Translations under genes and position numbers: made by a program
Notes under the pieces: generated by a model
Database searches by the model: none
Told to the model about the DNA's origin: nothing
The model's input: only the letters and a program-made list of their open reading frames with translations
Shown here: positions 42,023 through 51,063 of the stretch, piece by piece
How the letters are laid out: the number at the start of each line of letters is the position of its first letter
Numbering within the stretch: the first letter of the stretch is position 1
NCBI GenBank assembly: GCA_017306865.1
Contig: JAFKHH010000015.1
Location: 186,001 to 250,000, forward strand
Origin: Filimonas sp.
GTDB taxonomy: Bacteria; Bacteroidota; Bacteroidia; Chitinophagales; Chitinophagaceae
Length of the DNA stretch: 64,000 nucleotides
Direction: 5' to 3'

Positions 42023-44482
42023 ATGAATATGAAAAAGCATGTTTTAGCGATTGGCTTGCTGCTGGCTGCTACGTTTTCCCAGGCGCAGCAGAGTACCCGG
42101 CTCAATAACAACTGGGACTTCTTAAAACAGGATCTGGGTGGTATATGGGAGGCCGTAAGGCCGGTGGGGAAAGGCAACCCGGAAAGTGTGCCTTTGTGGC
42201 AATCGGTAACGCTGCCCCATTGTGTAAATGCAGAAGATGCGGTTGATCCCGATGTAAATTACTACCAGGGACCGGCATGGTACAAAACACAGTTAGCAAT
42301 CAATAATCCATACGCCAACGGAAGAACGTTATTGCATTTTGAAGGCGCAGGACAGAAAACGGATGTATATGTGTACACCACAAAAGTGGGTTCACATGTA
42401 GGCGGCTATGATGAGTGGACGGTAGACATAACAGATGCCGTAGCGGCATTTACTAAAACAGATGTTTATCAAAAACAGTTCAAGGGGAACATACCTGTTT
42501 CCATACGCACAGATAATTCCCGTGACCTGGAAATGATCCCTTCCAATTTGTCAGACTTCAATGTGTATGGCGGTATCTATCGTTATTTAAACCTTATATA
42601 TACACCTGCATTATCCATTGATAAAATATTTGCAACACCTGTAACAGATGCAGCAGGCAAGCAAGGAACACTAAACGTAAAAGCACGTTTGTATAATCCG
42701 GCTAAAGCCAGCAATGCAGAAGCAACAGTTAAATTGCTTGACCCTAAAGGGAATGTTGTACAGCAAAAGCAGGCAACCTTGTCTTCTTTGAACGGTGATG
42801 TAACCCTGGCAGATTTTACAGTGAAAACGCCACAGTTATGGTCACCTGAAACACCAGCTTTATACACCGTACAGGTAAGTGTAACAAACAATGGCGTTAC
42901 CTGCACACAGACAACAAAAACAGCTTTCCGCAATTTTGAATTTGTAACGAAAGGGCCGTTCATGCTTAACGGCAAAAGATTGTTGTTGCGTGGTACACAC
43001 AGGCATGAAGATTTTGCTGGCGTAGCTGCTGCACTCACAGAAGATATGATCCGCAATGAGATGGTATTGATGAAAGAGATGGGCGTAAACTTCATCCGTC
43101 TTGGGCATTACCAGAACTCCCGCATCGCACTGAATCTTTGCGATAGTCTTGGTATTGTTGCATGGGAAGAAATACCCTGGTGCCGCGGCGGTCTGGGTGG
43201 TGATGTATATAAAGAGCAGGCAAGACGCATGCTTACCAATATGATTGAGCAACACTACAATCACCCGTCTGTGATCATCTGGGGATTGGGTAATGAAAAC
43301 GACTGGCCCGGCGACTTCCCGGAGTTTGATAAAGAGAAGATCCGTGCATTTATGAAAGAGTTGAACACCTTGTCTCATAAACTCGATCCTTCTCGCAAAA
43401 CTGCTATCCGTAGATGCGATTTCTGTAAAGATATTGTAGACGTATATTCTCCTTCTATCTGGGCTGGCTGGTACCGCGGTATCTATACCGAATACAAACA
43501 AACCTCTAAAGACGAGTTTGATAAAGTAGAGCATTTTCTACATGTAGAGTGGGGTGGAGACAGCCACGCCGGTCGTAACTCTGAAAATCCGGATAAAGCA
43601 TTAGTACAAATAAAAACAGGTGGAGGTACAGATGAGCGTGCCGGTGATGCGTCTTTATATGGCGGCGCAGCACGTGTATCTAAAGACGGTGACTGGAGTG
43701 AGTCCTATATCTGTAATTTATTTGACTGGCATCTTAAAGAACAGGAAACAATGCCTTGGTTGACTGGTGCAGCCGCGTGGATCTTCAAAGATTTCTCTAC
43801 ACCCGTACGTCCGGACAATCCTGTTCCATACATGAACCAGAAAGGCGTAGTGGAACGCGATCTTACAAAGAAAGAAGCCTATTACGTATTTCAGTCATAC
43901 TGGACAGCAAAACCAATGGCACACATCTACGGGCATAACTGGCCGGTAAGATGGGGTGATGCAGGTGAGGAGAAAATGGTGAAAGTATATTCTAATTGTG
44001 ATGAAGCAGAACTGTTCCTCAATGGTAAAAGCTTTGGTGTAAAAAAACGCAACAGCCAGGACTTTCCTGCCGCTGGCCTGCGTTGGAATCTCGTGTTCAA
44101 TGCGGGTAACAACACGGTAAAAGTAGTTGCGAAAAAAGGTAAAGAAACTGTAACAGACGAAATCAGTTTTGCATACCAAACAGAGAAATGGGGCAAGCCT
44201 TCCAGGCTTGTATTTGAGAAAATAAAAGAAGAAAACGGTATTGCAACTGTGCAGGTAAAACTGCTGGACGATAAAAATGTGTTGTGTCTTGACGCTGTTA
44301 ACTGGGTTCGTTTTGGCCTTGCAGGTGATGGCAAACTCATCGACAACCAGGGTACATCCAGCGGATCAAGATTGGTACAGGTATATAATGGCCGCGCCAT
44401 CATCCGCATTAAAACAAACAACGGAAAAAGTGTAGCAAGCGTAAAAAGTGATGGGGTAGGAACAGCGTTTCTCAATCTATAA
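42023..44482 (+). CDS. Glycoside hydrolase family 2 (beta-galactosidase/glucuronidase-like)
   Basis: 819 residues with signal peptide (MKKHVLAIGLLLAATFSQAQ). GH2 order: sugar-binding jelly-roll (NNNWDFLKQDL, HFEGAGQKTDVYV), immunoglobulin-like domain, TIM barrel with acid/base N424-E425 (WGLGNEND) and nucleophile Glu509 (LHVEWGGDSH), then DUF4982-like and Ig-like C-terminal domains (VYSNCDEAELFLNGKSFGV). It removes terminal beta-linked galactose, glucuronate or similar; specificity is undetermined. Probably periplasmic. Confidence 0.93.
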   Translation: MNMKKHVLAIGLLLAATFSQAQQSTRLNNNWDFLKQDLGGIWEAVRPVGKGNPESVPLWQSVTLPHCVNAEDAVDPDVNYYQGPAWYKTQLAINNPYANGRTLLHFEGAGQKTDVYVYTTKVGSHVGGYDEWTVDITDAVAAFTKTDVYQKQFKGNIPVSIRTDNSRDLEMIPSNLSDFNVYGGIYRYLNLIYTPALSIDKIFATPVTDAAGKQGTLNVKARLYNPAKASNAEATVKLLDPKGNVVQQKQATLSSLNGDVTLADFTVKTPQLWSPETPALYTVQVSVTNNGVTCTQTTKTAFRNFEFVTKGPFMLNGKRLLLRGTHRHEDFAGVAAALTEDMIRNEMVLMKEMGVNFIRLGHYQNSRIALNLCDSLGIVAWEEIPWCRGGLGGDVYKEQARRMLTNMIEQHYNHPSVIIWGLGNENDWPGDFPEFDKEKIRAFMKELNTLSHKLDPSRKTAIRRCDFCKDIVDVYSPSIWAGWYRGIYTEYKQTSKDEFDKVEHFLHVEWGGDSHAGRNSENPDKALVQIKTGGGTDERAGDASLYGGAARVSKDGDWSESYICNLFDWHLKEQETMPWLTGAAAWIFKDFSTPVRPDNPVPYMNQKGVVERDLTKKEAYYVFQSYWTAKPMAHIYGHNWPVRWGDAGEEKMVKVYSNCDEAELFLNGKSFGVKKRNSQDFPAAGLRWNLVFNAGNNTVKVVAKKGKETVTDEISFAYQTEKWGKPSRLVFEKIKEENGIATVQVKLLDDKNVLCLDAVNWVRFGLAGDGKLIDNQGTSSGSRLVQVYNGRAIIRIKTNNGKSVASVKSDGVGTAFLNL

Positions 44483-44681
44483 AGTGTAGAAATGTACGAT
44501 GTTAGATGTGGGATGTAATGTGAAAACCAGCTTTATATCAATAGCGGATGGGATGAATAAAAAACATAGTGTAATGAGTACTTCGCATACTATTATTCCT
44601 GTGTATTAAAGGAACTTTGTATTTCGCTTTTGATATATTAATATTTTACATCGTACATCTAACATTGTACATGAAATTTTC
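44483..44681. repeat. Family-H inverted repeat
   Basis: ATGTACGATGTTAGATGT (44492-44509) pairs with ACATCTAACATtGTACAT (44655-44672), one mismatch. The identical 18-mer recurs at 52950-52967 downstream of the first GH29 gene. Confidence 0.75.
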
Positions 44682-47234
44682 TTGTCCATGTGTAAAATCA
44701 AACTACTCGCATTAGCATGTTTATTGTCTGCGGTTGCAACAGCCCAGCCAGATCCCTCATTGAAGTTGTGGTATCAGCGCCCTGCCAAAGTATGGGAAGA
44801 AGCCTTGCCGCTAGGCAATGGCAAAATGGGAGCAATGGTCTTTGGTGGTGTAACCAAAGAGCGCTTCCAGATGAATGATAATACCCTTTGGTCTGGTTTT
44901 CCCAATCCGGGAAATAATCCCGATGGGCCAACCTACTTGCCGCAAGTACGCGAAGCCATTTTTGCAGGCGATTACAATAAAGGCGCAGCCCTGTGGAAGA
45001 AAATGCAAGGGCCGTATTCAGCACGTTACCTGCCCATGAGCGATCTGTGGATCGATTTCAATTTAAAAGATACCAACGCAGTACAGTACAACCGAACACT
45101 TGACCTGAATACTGCCGTTTCTACAACTACCTACAAAGCAGACGGTGTTACCTATACGCGTGAAGCATTTACCAGCTTTCCTGCGAAAGCAATGCTGATA
45201 AAACTGGCAGCAGATAAAAAAGGCGCTATCAATGCGACTGTTTCACTGACAAGTAAACTGCATTTTGTAACAGCCACTACCAGCAGTAACTATCTTGTAT
45301 TAACAGGCAAAGCGCCAAAGATTGTTGCTAACAGGGCTTCAGAACCAATACAGGTAGGTTACGATGAAAACCCGAAAGGCGAAGGAATGACATTTGAAGT
45401 AAATGTAAAGATCGTAGCCAAAGACGGTAAAGTAACTGCTGTGGGTGATAAACTGCAAATACAGGATGCGACCAATGTTACTATTTACGTAACAGATGCA
45501 ACCAGCTTCAACGGCTTTGATAAATCACCAGGCTTGCAAGGCAAAGACCCTGCAGTGGAAGCAAAAGCAAACATGAACAAAGTTGCTGCGCAATCTTATG
45601 AGCAATTGAAAGCTGCGCATATTGCAGACTATACAGCATTGTTCAATCGCGTTAGTTTCAACTTAGGTACAACGGCAGCAAGCAAATTACCTACAGACGA
45701 ACGCCTGAAACAATTTGGCAAAACGAATAACGACCTGCAACTACCTGTTTTATACTACCAGTACGGCCGGTATTTAATGATCGCCTGTTCCCGCCCCGGT
45801 TCACGCCCGTCAAACCTGCAAGGTTTGTGGAACGACCTTGTACAGCCGCCGTGGGGCAGCAACTATACAACGAACATCAATACACAAATGAATTACTGGC
45901 TGGCAGAGAATACCAATCTTTCAGAATGTCACACACCGCTGTTTGACTTTATGAAAGAGCTAAGTATCAACGGCGCACAAACAGCTAAGATCAATCATAA
46001 CATCAATGAAGGCTGGTGCTGCTATCACAACTCTGATCTGTGGGCAAAAACATCTCCTCCCGGCGGTTGGGACAAAGATCCGAAGTCTACACCACGCTGG
46101 TCTGCATGGCCTATGGCCGGCGCATGGTTCAGCACACACCTGTGGGAGCATTATCAATACACTGGCGATAAAGCATTCTTACAAAAGAATTATCCATTGA
46201 TGAAAGGTGCAGCGCAATTTATGTTGCACTGGTTAGTAAAAGATCCTGAAAGCGGGAAGCTTGTAACCATTCCTTCATCATCTCCTGAAAACACCATGAA
46301 GGTTGGCGGTAAAGAATACGAAATCACTATGGCATCCACAATGGATATGTCTATTCTCCGCGAACTTTTCACTGATTGTATCAGGGCCGCTGCTGTCGTA
46401 AATGACAACGCATTCAAAGCTCAATGTGAAACCGCATTGGCTCAATTATATCCGTTCCATATAGGGCAATACGGGCAAATACAGGAGTGGTTTAAAGATT
46501 ACGATGATCCGAATGACAAACATCGCCACATCTCTCAATTGTTTGGCCTGTACCCGGGCAGCCAGATCTCCGTGTACAATACACCGGAGTTAGCTGCTGC
46601 AGCAAAACAAAGTCTTATACAGCGCGGTGATGTAAGCACCGGTTGGTCTATGGCATGGAAAACAAATTGGTGGGCACGTTTGCAAGACGGCAACCACGCC
46701 TATAAAATATTGACAGGCGCACTGACCTTTATTGATCCCACAGTAGAGAAAGCACAGATGAGTGGCGGCGGTGCATATCCCAATTTATTTGATGCGCATC
46801 CACCATTCCAGATTGACGGCAACTTCGGCGCAACAGCAGGTATGACGGAAATGCTCATGCAAAGCTATGATGGAGCTATAACGCTATTGCCTGCATTACC
46901 TGATGTATGGAAAGAAGGAAGTATCAAAGGCATCAAAGCGCGTGGTAATTACCTGCTCAATATCGAGTGGAAAAACAATAAGCTCGTTAAAGCAACCATC
47001 ACTGCAAACGAAAGTGGCAATTGCCGCATCCGCACACATACCCCGGCAAAAGTATTGGAAGCAAAATACACACCCGCAGCAGGAGGAAACAATAACCCGC
47101 TGATGCTGGCATACGGTGTACCTGATTATAAAAAAAGCGAGAAAGCCACATTGTTGCAACTCGATATTCCAAAAGAATACGTAATAGAGTTTAAGGCAGA
47201 GAAAGGCAAAACATATACGATAGTAGGGGAGTAA
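44682..47234 (+). CDS. Glycoside hydrolase family 95 (alpha-L-fucosidase / alpha-L-galactosidase)
   Basis: 850 residues with signal peptide ending TAQ. GH95 N-terminal beta domain (LKLWYQRPAKVWEEALPLGN; KERFQMNDNTLWSG), (alpha/alpha)6 barrel with RPSNLQGLWNDLVQPPWGSN, NTQMNYWLAENTNLSECHTP, the active-site PSSSPENTMK and FQIDGNFGATAGMTEML, where Glu and Asn/Asp positions used by the family are present. It removes terminal alpha-1,2-L-fucose or alpha-L-galactose by inversion. With two GH29 genes it signals abundant fucose-like side chains on the substrate. Confidence 0.95.
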   Translation: MSMCKIKLLALACLLSAVATAQPDPSLKLWYQRPAKVWEEALPLGNGKMGAMVFGGVTKERFQMNDNTLWSGFPNPGNNPDGPTYLPQVREAIFAGDYNKGAALWKKMQGPYSARYLPMSDLWIDFNLKDTNAVQYNRTLDLNTAVSTTTYKADGVTYTREAFTSFPAKAMLIKLAADKKGAINATVSLTSKLHFVTATTSSNYLVLTGKAPKIVANRASEPIQVGYDENPKGEGMTFEVNVKIVAKDGKVTAVGDKLQIQDATNVTIYVTDATSFNGFDKSPGLQGKDPAVEAKANMNKVAAQSYEQLKAAHIADYTALFNRVSFNLGTTAASKLPTDERLKQFGKTNNDLQLPVLYYQYGRYLMIACSRPGSRPSNLQGLWNDLVQPPWGSNYTTNINTQMNYWLAENTNLSECHTPLFDFMKELSINGAQTAKINHNINEGWCCYHNSDLWAKTSPPGGWDKDPKSTPRWSAWPMAGAWFSTHLWEHYQYTGDKAFLQKNYPLMKGAAQFMLHWLVKDPESGKLVTIPSSSPENTMKVGGKEYEITMASTMDMSILRELFTDCIRAAAVVNDNAFKAQCETALAQLYPFHIGQYGQIQEWFKDYDDPNDKHRHISQLFGLYPGSQISVYNTPELAAAAKQSLIQRGDVSTGWSMAWKTNWWARLQDGNHAYKILTGALTFIDPTVEKAQMSGGGAYPNLFDAHPPFQIDGNFGATAGMTEMLMQSYDGAITLLPALPDVWKEGSIKGIKARGNYLLNIEWKNNKLVKATITANESGNCRIRTHTPAKVLEAKYTPAAGGNNNPLMLAYGVPDYKKSEKATLLQLDIPKEYVIEFKAEKGKTYTIVGE

Positions 47235-47496
47235 CGTTTCAGTTGTTTGCTGGTTTCTCTGTTTCATGACAGAAATAATGAGCCCGGCAGTTGTGCTACT
47301 ATCATCGTTCCTTGCGTCGCACACTTGTACTGAAGTTCTTTATTCAACACAACCAGCAGCCAAACCTGACAGGTCTTCAACACCTGTCAGGTTTGGCTGC
47401 TGAATAGGCAAAGAACAAAGAGAAAATCTCCGTGACCTCTGCGTTTACTCTGCGTTCTTTGCGATACAAACACGGACGCATGTCCGTCTTATAAAA
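47235..47496. repeat. J element plus perfect family-I hairpin plus D words
   Basis: J element at about 47282-47345 (cccggcagttgtgctactat, ccttgcgtcgcacacttgta). Then a perfect 21-bp hairpin, arms 47354-47374 and 47382-47402 (AACCTGACAGGT core inside CAGCAGCC/GGCTGCTG), loop 7 nt. D words (cctctgcgtttactctgcgt) follow to 47464. Confidence 0.85.
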
Positions 47497-49644
47497 ATGA
47501 TTGCTATGACAAAACGATATTATTTTTTATTCATCCTTCTTTTCGCATTCACTGCAAATGCGCAAAACATACAATGGACACAAGTGCAGCCCGGCGTATG
47601 GAAAGCTGTAATTGGTAAACCGGAAGCATATGACCTGCTCAAAGCATCTGGCGCAACGCCTGCTACTACAGGCTTACAACAAATGGGCAAAGCAGATTTT
47701 CCGTTGCAACAACAGGATATTTCAGCACGCATCGTAGACGGCAAAGTGTACTTGCGTTTTCCTTTGCAAAAAGAAGAACAACTCTTCGGTTTCGGGCTTA
47801 ATTTCCAGACCGTTTACCAACGCGGTAAAATATTACAACTGCATGTAGATCATTTTGGCGGCAAAGACAACGGTAGAACACATGCACCAACACCATTCTA
47901 CGTTTCCTCAAAAGGCTATGGCGTATTTGTAAACGCAGCGCGATACATCAATGTATATGCAGGCTCCGCTGTAAGAAAAGACAGCAAGAACCCTCCGGTT
48001 GAAAAAGACCGCAACACAGATAAAAGCTGGGCATCAAGACCATACTCAGATGCAGTAGAAATGCTGGTGCCTGCAGGTGGTGTAGAAGTATATGTATTCA
48101 GTGGGCCTACTGCAATGGATGCAGTGCGCCGTTTCAATCTCTTCAATGGCGGCGGCGTATTACCGCCACGCTGGGGGTTAGGATTTACACAACGTGTAAA
48201 AACATTATATACCGCTGATGAAGTAAAAGCAGAAGCAAAAGCATTTGAAGAAAAAGGGTTTCCGCTAGATTTCATAGGGTTAGAACCCGGCTGGCAAAGC
48301 AAAGCCTATCCATGTACCCTGGAGTGGGACAAAACACGTTACCCTGACCCTGCTGCATTTGTAAAAGAAATGAAAGAGAAAGGCATTCGCCTCAACCTAT
48401 GGACGAATCCATATATCTCTTCCGCGGCATCTTACTACAAAGACTTACTGCCTTATACAGGTTCGCACACCGTATGGACAGGTGTAGTGCCAGACTTTAC
48501 CCTACCACAGGCACGCAACACTGTATTCGGGCAAATGAAAAAAAGCCAGGTAGACATTGGCGTAAGCGGTTATAAAATAGATGAAGTAGATGGTTACGAT
48601 CATTACCTCTGGCCCGATGTAGCCACCTTCCCATCCGGCTTATCAGGAGAGCAAATGCGCCAGACATTCGGACTATTAGTTCAGCGCTATACAGCAGACA
48701 TATATCATCAGAAGAATCAACGCACTTACGGCTTAGTACGCGCATCCAACGCTGGTGGCGTATCCATGCCTTACGTGATATATGATGATTACTACAACCA
48801 CGAAGATTTTATTACGGCACTCATCAATAGCGGCTTTGCCGGTGTATTGTGGACTCCCGAAGCACGCGCCTCTAAAACTGCTGAAGAATGGTTACGCAGG
48901 ATGCAGACCGTTGTATTCTCACCAATGGCCATGATCAACGCATGGTCAAGTGGTACAAAGCCATGGTCATACCCGGAAGTAGCCGACCAGATCAAAGCAA
49001 TGGCAACATTGCGTATGCAAATGATGCCTTATTGGTATTCCGCCTTTGCCCGTTATCACTTCGAAGGCATACCACCATTCAGGTCTATCAACCTGGAAGA
49101 AGGATTTTCTTACGAGCCGAAGAAAGAATCTGTCAATAAGAACCTGGAAGAAAACCCCTATGCAGAAGCTGTTTCCAAAGAAATAAAAGACCAATATATG
49201 GCAGGTGATGCACTATTGGTTGCGCCATTATTTGCAGGGCAAACAAGTCGTAAAGTTGTACTACCTAAAGGCAAATGGTACGATTTTTACACCGGTGCGT
49301 ATGCCGGTAATGGAGAAGTAATTACTGTAACACCGGGACTGGATAAAATACCTGTATATGTAAAAGATGGAAGCATTATACCCATGATGCCACCCATGTT
49401 ACATGCACCAAAGAAAGGAGAGAAAGTAGACCTGGAGATCAGGTATTATGGTGAAAAACCAGGACAGTATAAATTATATGATGATGACGGTGAAACTTTT
49501 GATTATGAAAAAGGTCAATACACCTGGCGCGACATCACCGTAACGAAAGATAACAATGGGCAATTGAAAGGAACCATATCCGCACCCGTAACAGGTAAGC
49601 CAAATACGGTGGGGAATGTGACATGGAAGTGGATGGGGAAGTAA
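47497..49644 (+). CDS. Glycoside hydrolase family 31
   Basis: 715 residues; signal peptide (MTKRYYFLFILLFAFTANAQ). GH31 fold: N-terminal beta-sandwich, barrel entry PPRWGLGFTQR, FIGLEPGWQ, nucleophile Asp362 in YKIDEVDG, then IYDDYYNHED (Asp431 is a candidate acid/base in place of the usual WxGD) and GVLWTPEARAS. The C-terminal beta domains carry GDALLVAPLF and LPKGKWYDFYTG. The family cuts alpha-linked glucose, xylose or galactose; the unusual acid/base region suggests a less common subfamily, so specificity is left open. Confidence 0.92.
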   Translation: MIAMTKRYYFLFILLFAFTANAQNIQWTQVQPGVWKAVIGKPEAYDLLKASGATPATTGLQQMGKADFPLQQQDISARIVDGKVYLRFPLQKEEQLFGFGLNFQTVYQRGKILQLHVDHFGGKDNGRTHAPTPFYVSSKGYGVFVNAARYINVYAGSAVRKDSKNPPVEKDRNTDKSWASRPYSDAVEMLVPAGGVEVYVFSGPTAMDAVRRFNLFNGGGVLPPRWGLGFTQRVKTLYTADEVKAEAKAFEEKGFPLDFIGLEPGWQSKAYPCTLEWDKTRYPDPAAFVKEMKEKGIRLNLWTNPYISSAASYYKDLLPYTGSHTVWTGVVPDFTLPQARNTVFGQMKKSQVDIGVSGYKIDEVDGYDHYLWPDVATFPSGLSGEQMRQTFGLLVQRYTADIYHQKNQRTYGLVRASNAGGVSMPYVIYDDYYNHEDFITALINSGFAGVLWTPEARASKTAEEWLRRMQTVVFSPMAMINAWSSGTKPWSYPEVADQIKAMATLRMQMMPYWYSAFARYHFEGIPPFRSINLEEGFSYEPKKESVNKNLEENPYAEAVSKEIKDQYMAGDALLVAPLFAGQTSRKVVLPKGKWYDFYTGAYAGNGEVITVTPGLDKIPVYVKDGSIIPMMPPMLHAPKKGEKVDLEIRYYGEKPGQYKLYDDDGETFDYEKGQYTWRDITVTKDNNGQLKGTISAPVTGKPNTVGNVTWKWMGK

Positions 49645-49778
49645 TTGTTTGATTGTTACATGGTTAAATTGTTTTTTAAAACATTGCGATCCTTGTGAAA
49701 ACGCTGTGATTTTTGTGGTTTTATTTCTTGGTGAATTCCTTGTGTCTTAGTGCCTCCGTGGCAGGAAAAATAACAAAC
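49645..49778. repeat. Repeat words (A, D-like) before the lyase gene
   Basis: Family A (ttgtttgattgttacatggt) directly follows the GH31 stop; D-like words (ccttgtgtcttagtgcctcc) run to the lyase start. No promoter recognised. Confidence 0.5.
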
Positions 49779-50939
49779 ATGAAAAGATTATTTTTTGTCA
49801 TTGCAGTATGTTTTAGTTGCACCGCGTTTGCTCAGTCTTCTGCTTACAAAGAAGTAGCTGCCACACTAAAGTCCCAGATACTGAAAGAAGCAGCATGGGC
49901 CATGCAGCAAAAGCCCGAAACGGTAACAGCTTCGCATTGTGAACGCAGTGCAGGCGGCAAACATGATTTTTATTCTGAAGGAGACTATTGGTGGCCTGAT
50001 CCCAAAAATCCAAACGGCCCGTATATTCAACGTGATGGGTTAAGCAATCCCGACAACTTTGTTGCACACCGTCTGGCAATGATCCGTTTTAGCCGTATAG
50101 TAGGCGCATTAGCTTCTGCCTATAAAATAACAGGCGACAAAAAATATGTAACACAAGCCCTTGTCCATATCAAAGCCTGGTTTGTAGATACCACCACCAT
50201 GATGAACCCGAATCTGCAGTATGCACAGGCGATCAAAGGCGTAGCTACAGGCAGAGGTATAGGCATCATAGATACTATACAGTTACTGGATGTTATTTAT
50301 GGTTTGATGGCAATGGAAAACGGCAAAGCAATAGATGCTGTTACATTGGAGAAGATCAAAGCATGGTTCAGGCAATATGAATTATGGCTTACCACACACC
50401 CGTATGGTAAGGATGAAATGAATGCAAAAAATAACCACGGCACCTGCTGGGTAATGCAAACTGCAGCATTTGCAAAGTTCACAAAGAACGATACATTGCT
50501 TGCATTCTGCCGCGACCGTTATAAAAATGTGTTGTTGCCGAATCAAATGGAGCAAGACGGCAGCTTTCCCCTGGAACTGAAGCGTACCAAGCCTTTCGGC
50601 TATGCCTTATTCAATCTCGACGCCATGTCTACCACCTGCCAGGTATTGTCTGACAAGAAAGACAATTTATGGAACTATAAGACAAACGACGGACGCTACA
50701 TGGAAAAAGGTATTGCCTTTATGCATCCGTTCATTGCAGACAAAAACAAATGGCCCTATGCAAAAGATGTAATGTATTGGGACAACTGGCCTGTGGCACA
50801 ACCCGCATTACTCTTTGGGGCAATAGCCTACAATAACAAAACATGGCTGGCAACATGGAAAAAACTGGAACACGATCCGCAGGTAGAAGAAGTGATCAGG
50901 AACTTACCGGTGAGACATCCGATACTTTACATTGAGTAA
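49779..50939 (+). CDS. Alginate_lyase-domain (PF05426) polysaccharide lyase of the PUL
   Basis: 386 residues from ATG 49779 (MKRLFFVIAVCFSCTAFAQ signal); the ATG at 49713 precedes the signal and is not chosen. Shares GDYWWPDPKNPNGPYIQRDG, MNPNLQYAQAIKG, GRGIGIIDT and KNNHGTCWVMQ (Asn-His active-site pair) with the lyase at 6038. An alpha-toroid lyase of the PL5/PL38-like group, cleaving uronate chains by beta-elimination. Its unsaturated products would feed GH88/GH105 encoded nearby. Confidence 0.87.
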   Translation: MKRLFFVIAVCFSCTAFAQSSAYKEVAATLKSQILKEAAWAMQQKPETVTASHCERSAGGKHDFYSEGDYWWPDPKNPNGPYIQRDGLSNPDNFVAHRLAMIRFSRIVGALASAYKITGDKKYVTQALVHIKAWFVDTTTMMNPNLQYAQAIKGVATGRGIGIIDTIQLLDVIYGLMAMENGKAIDAVTLEKIKAWFRQYELWLTTHPYGKDEMNAKNNHGTCWVMQTAAFAKFTKNDTLLAFCRDRYKNVLLPNQMEQDGSFPLELKRTKPFGYALFNLDAMSTTCQVLSDKKDNLWNYKTNDGRYMEKGIAFMHPFIADKNKWPYAKDVMYWDNWPVAQPALLFGAIAYNNKTWLATWKKLEHDPQVEEVIRNLPVRHPILYIE

Positions 50940-51063
50940 GTGAGTGGTGAATTGTCAATCGTGAGTCGTGAATCGATAATCGTGAATACGCCTTTGTGTT
51001 CTCTGCGTTTCCTCTGTGTCCTTTGCGATACAGAAATCTCAAATCTCAAATTTCAAATCTCAA
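50940..51063. repeat. Repeat words (C, E, D, B) before the GH29 gene
   Basis: gtgagtggtgaattgtcaat, gaatcgataatcgtgaatac, ctctgcgtttcctctgtgtc and ctcaaatctcaaatttcaaa run in series up to the start codon at 51064. Confidence 0.55.
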
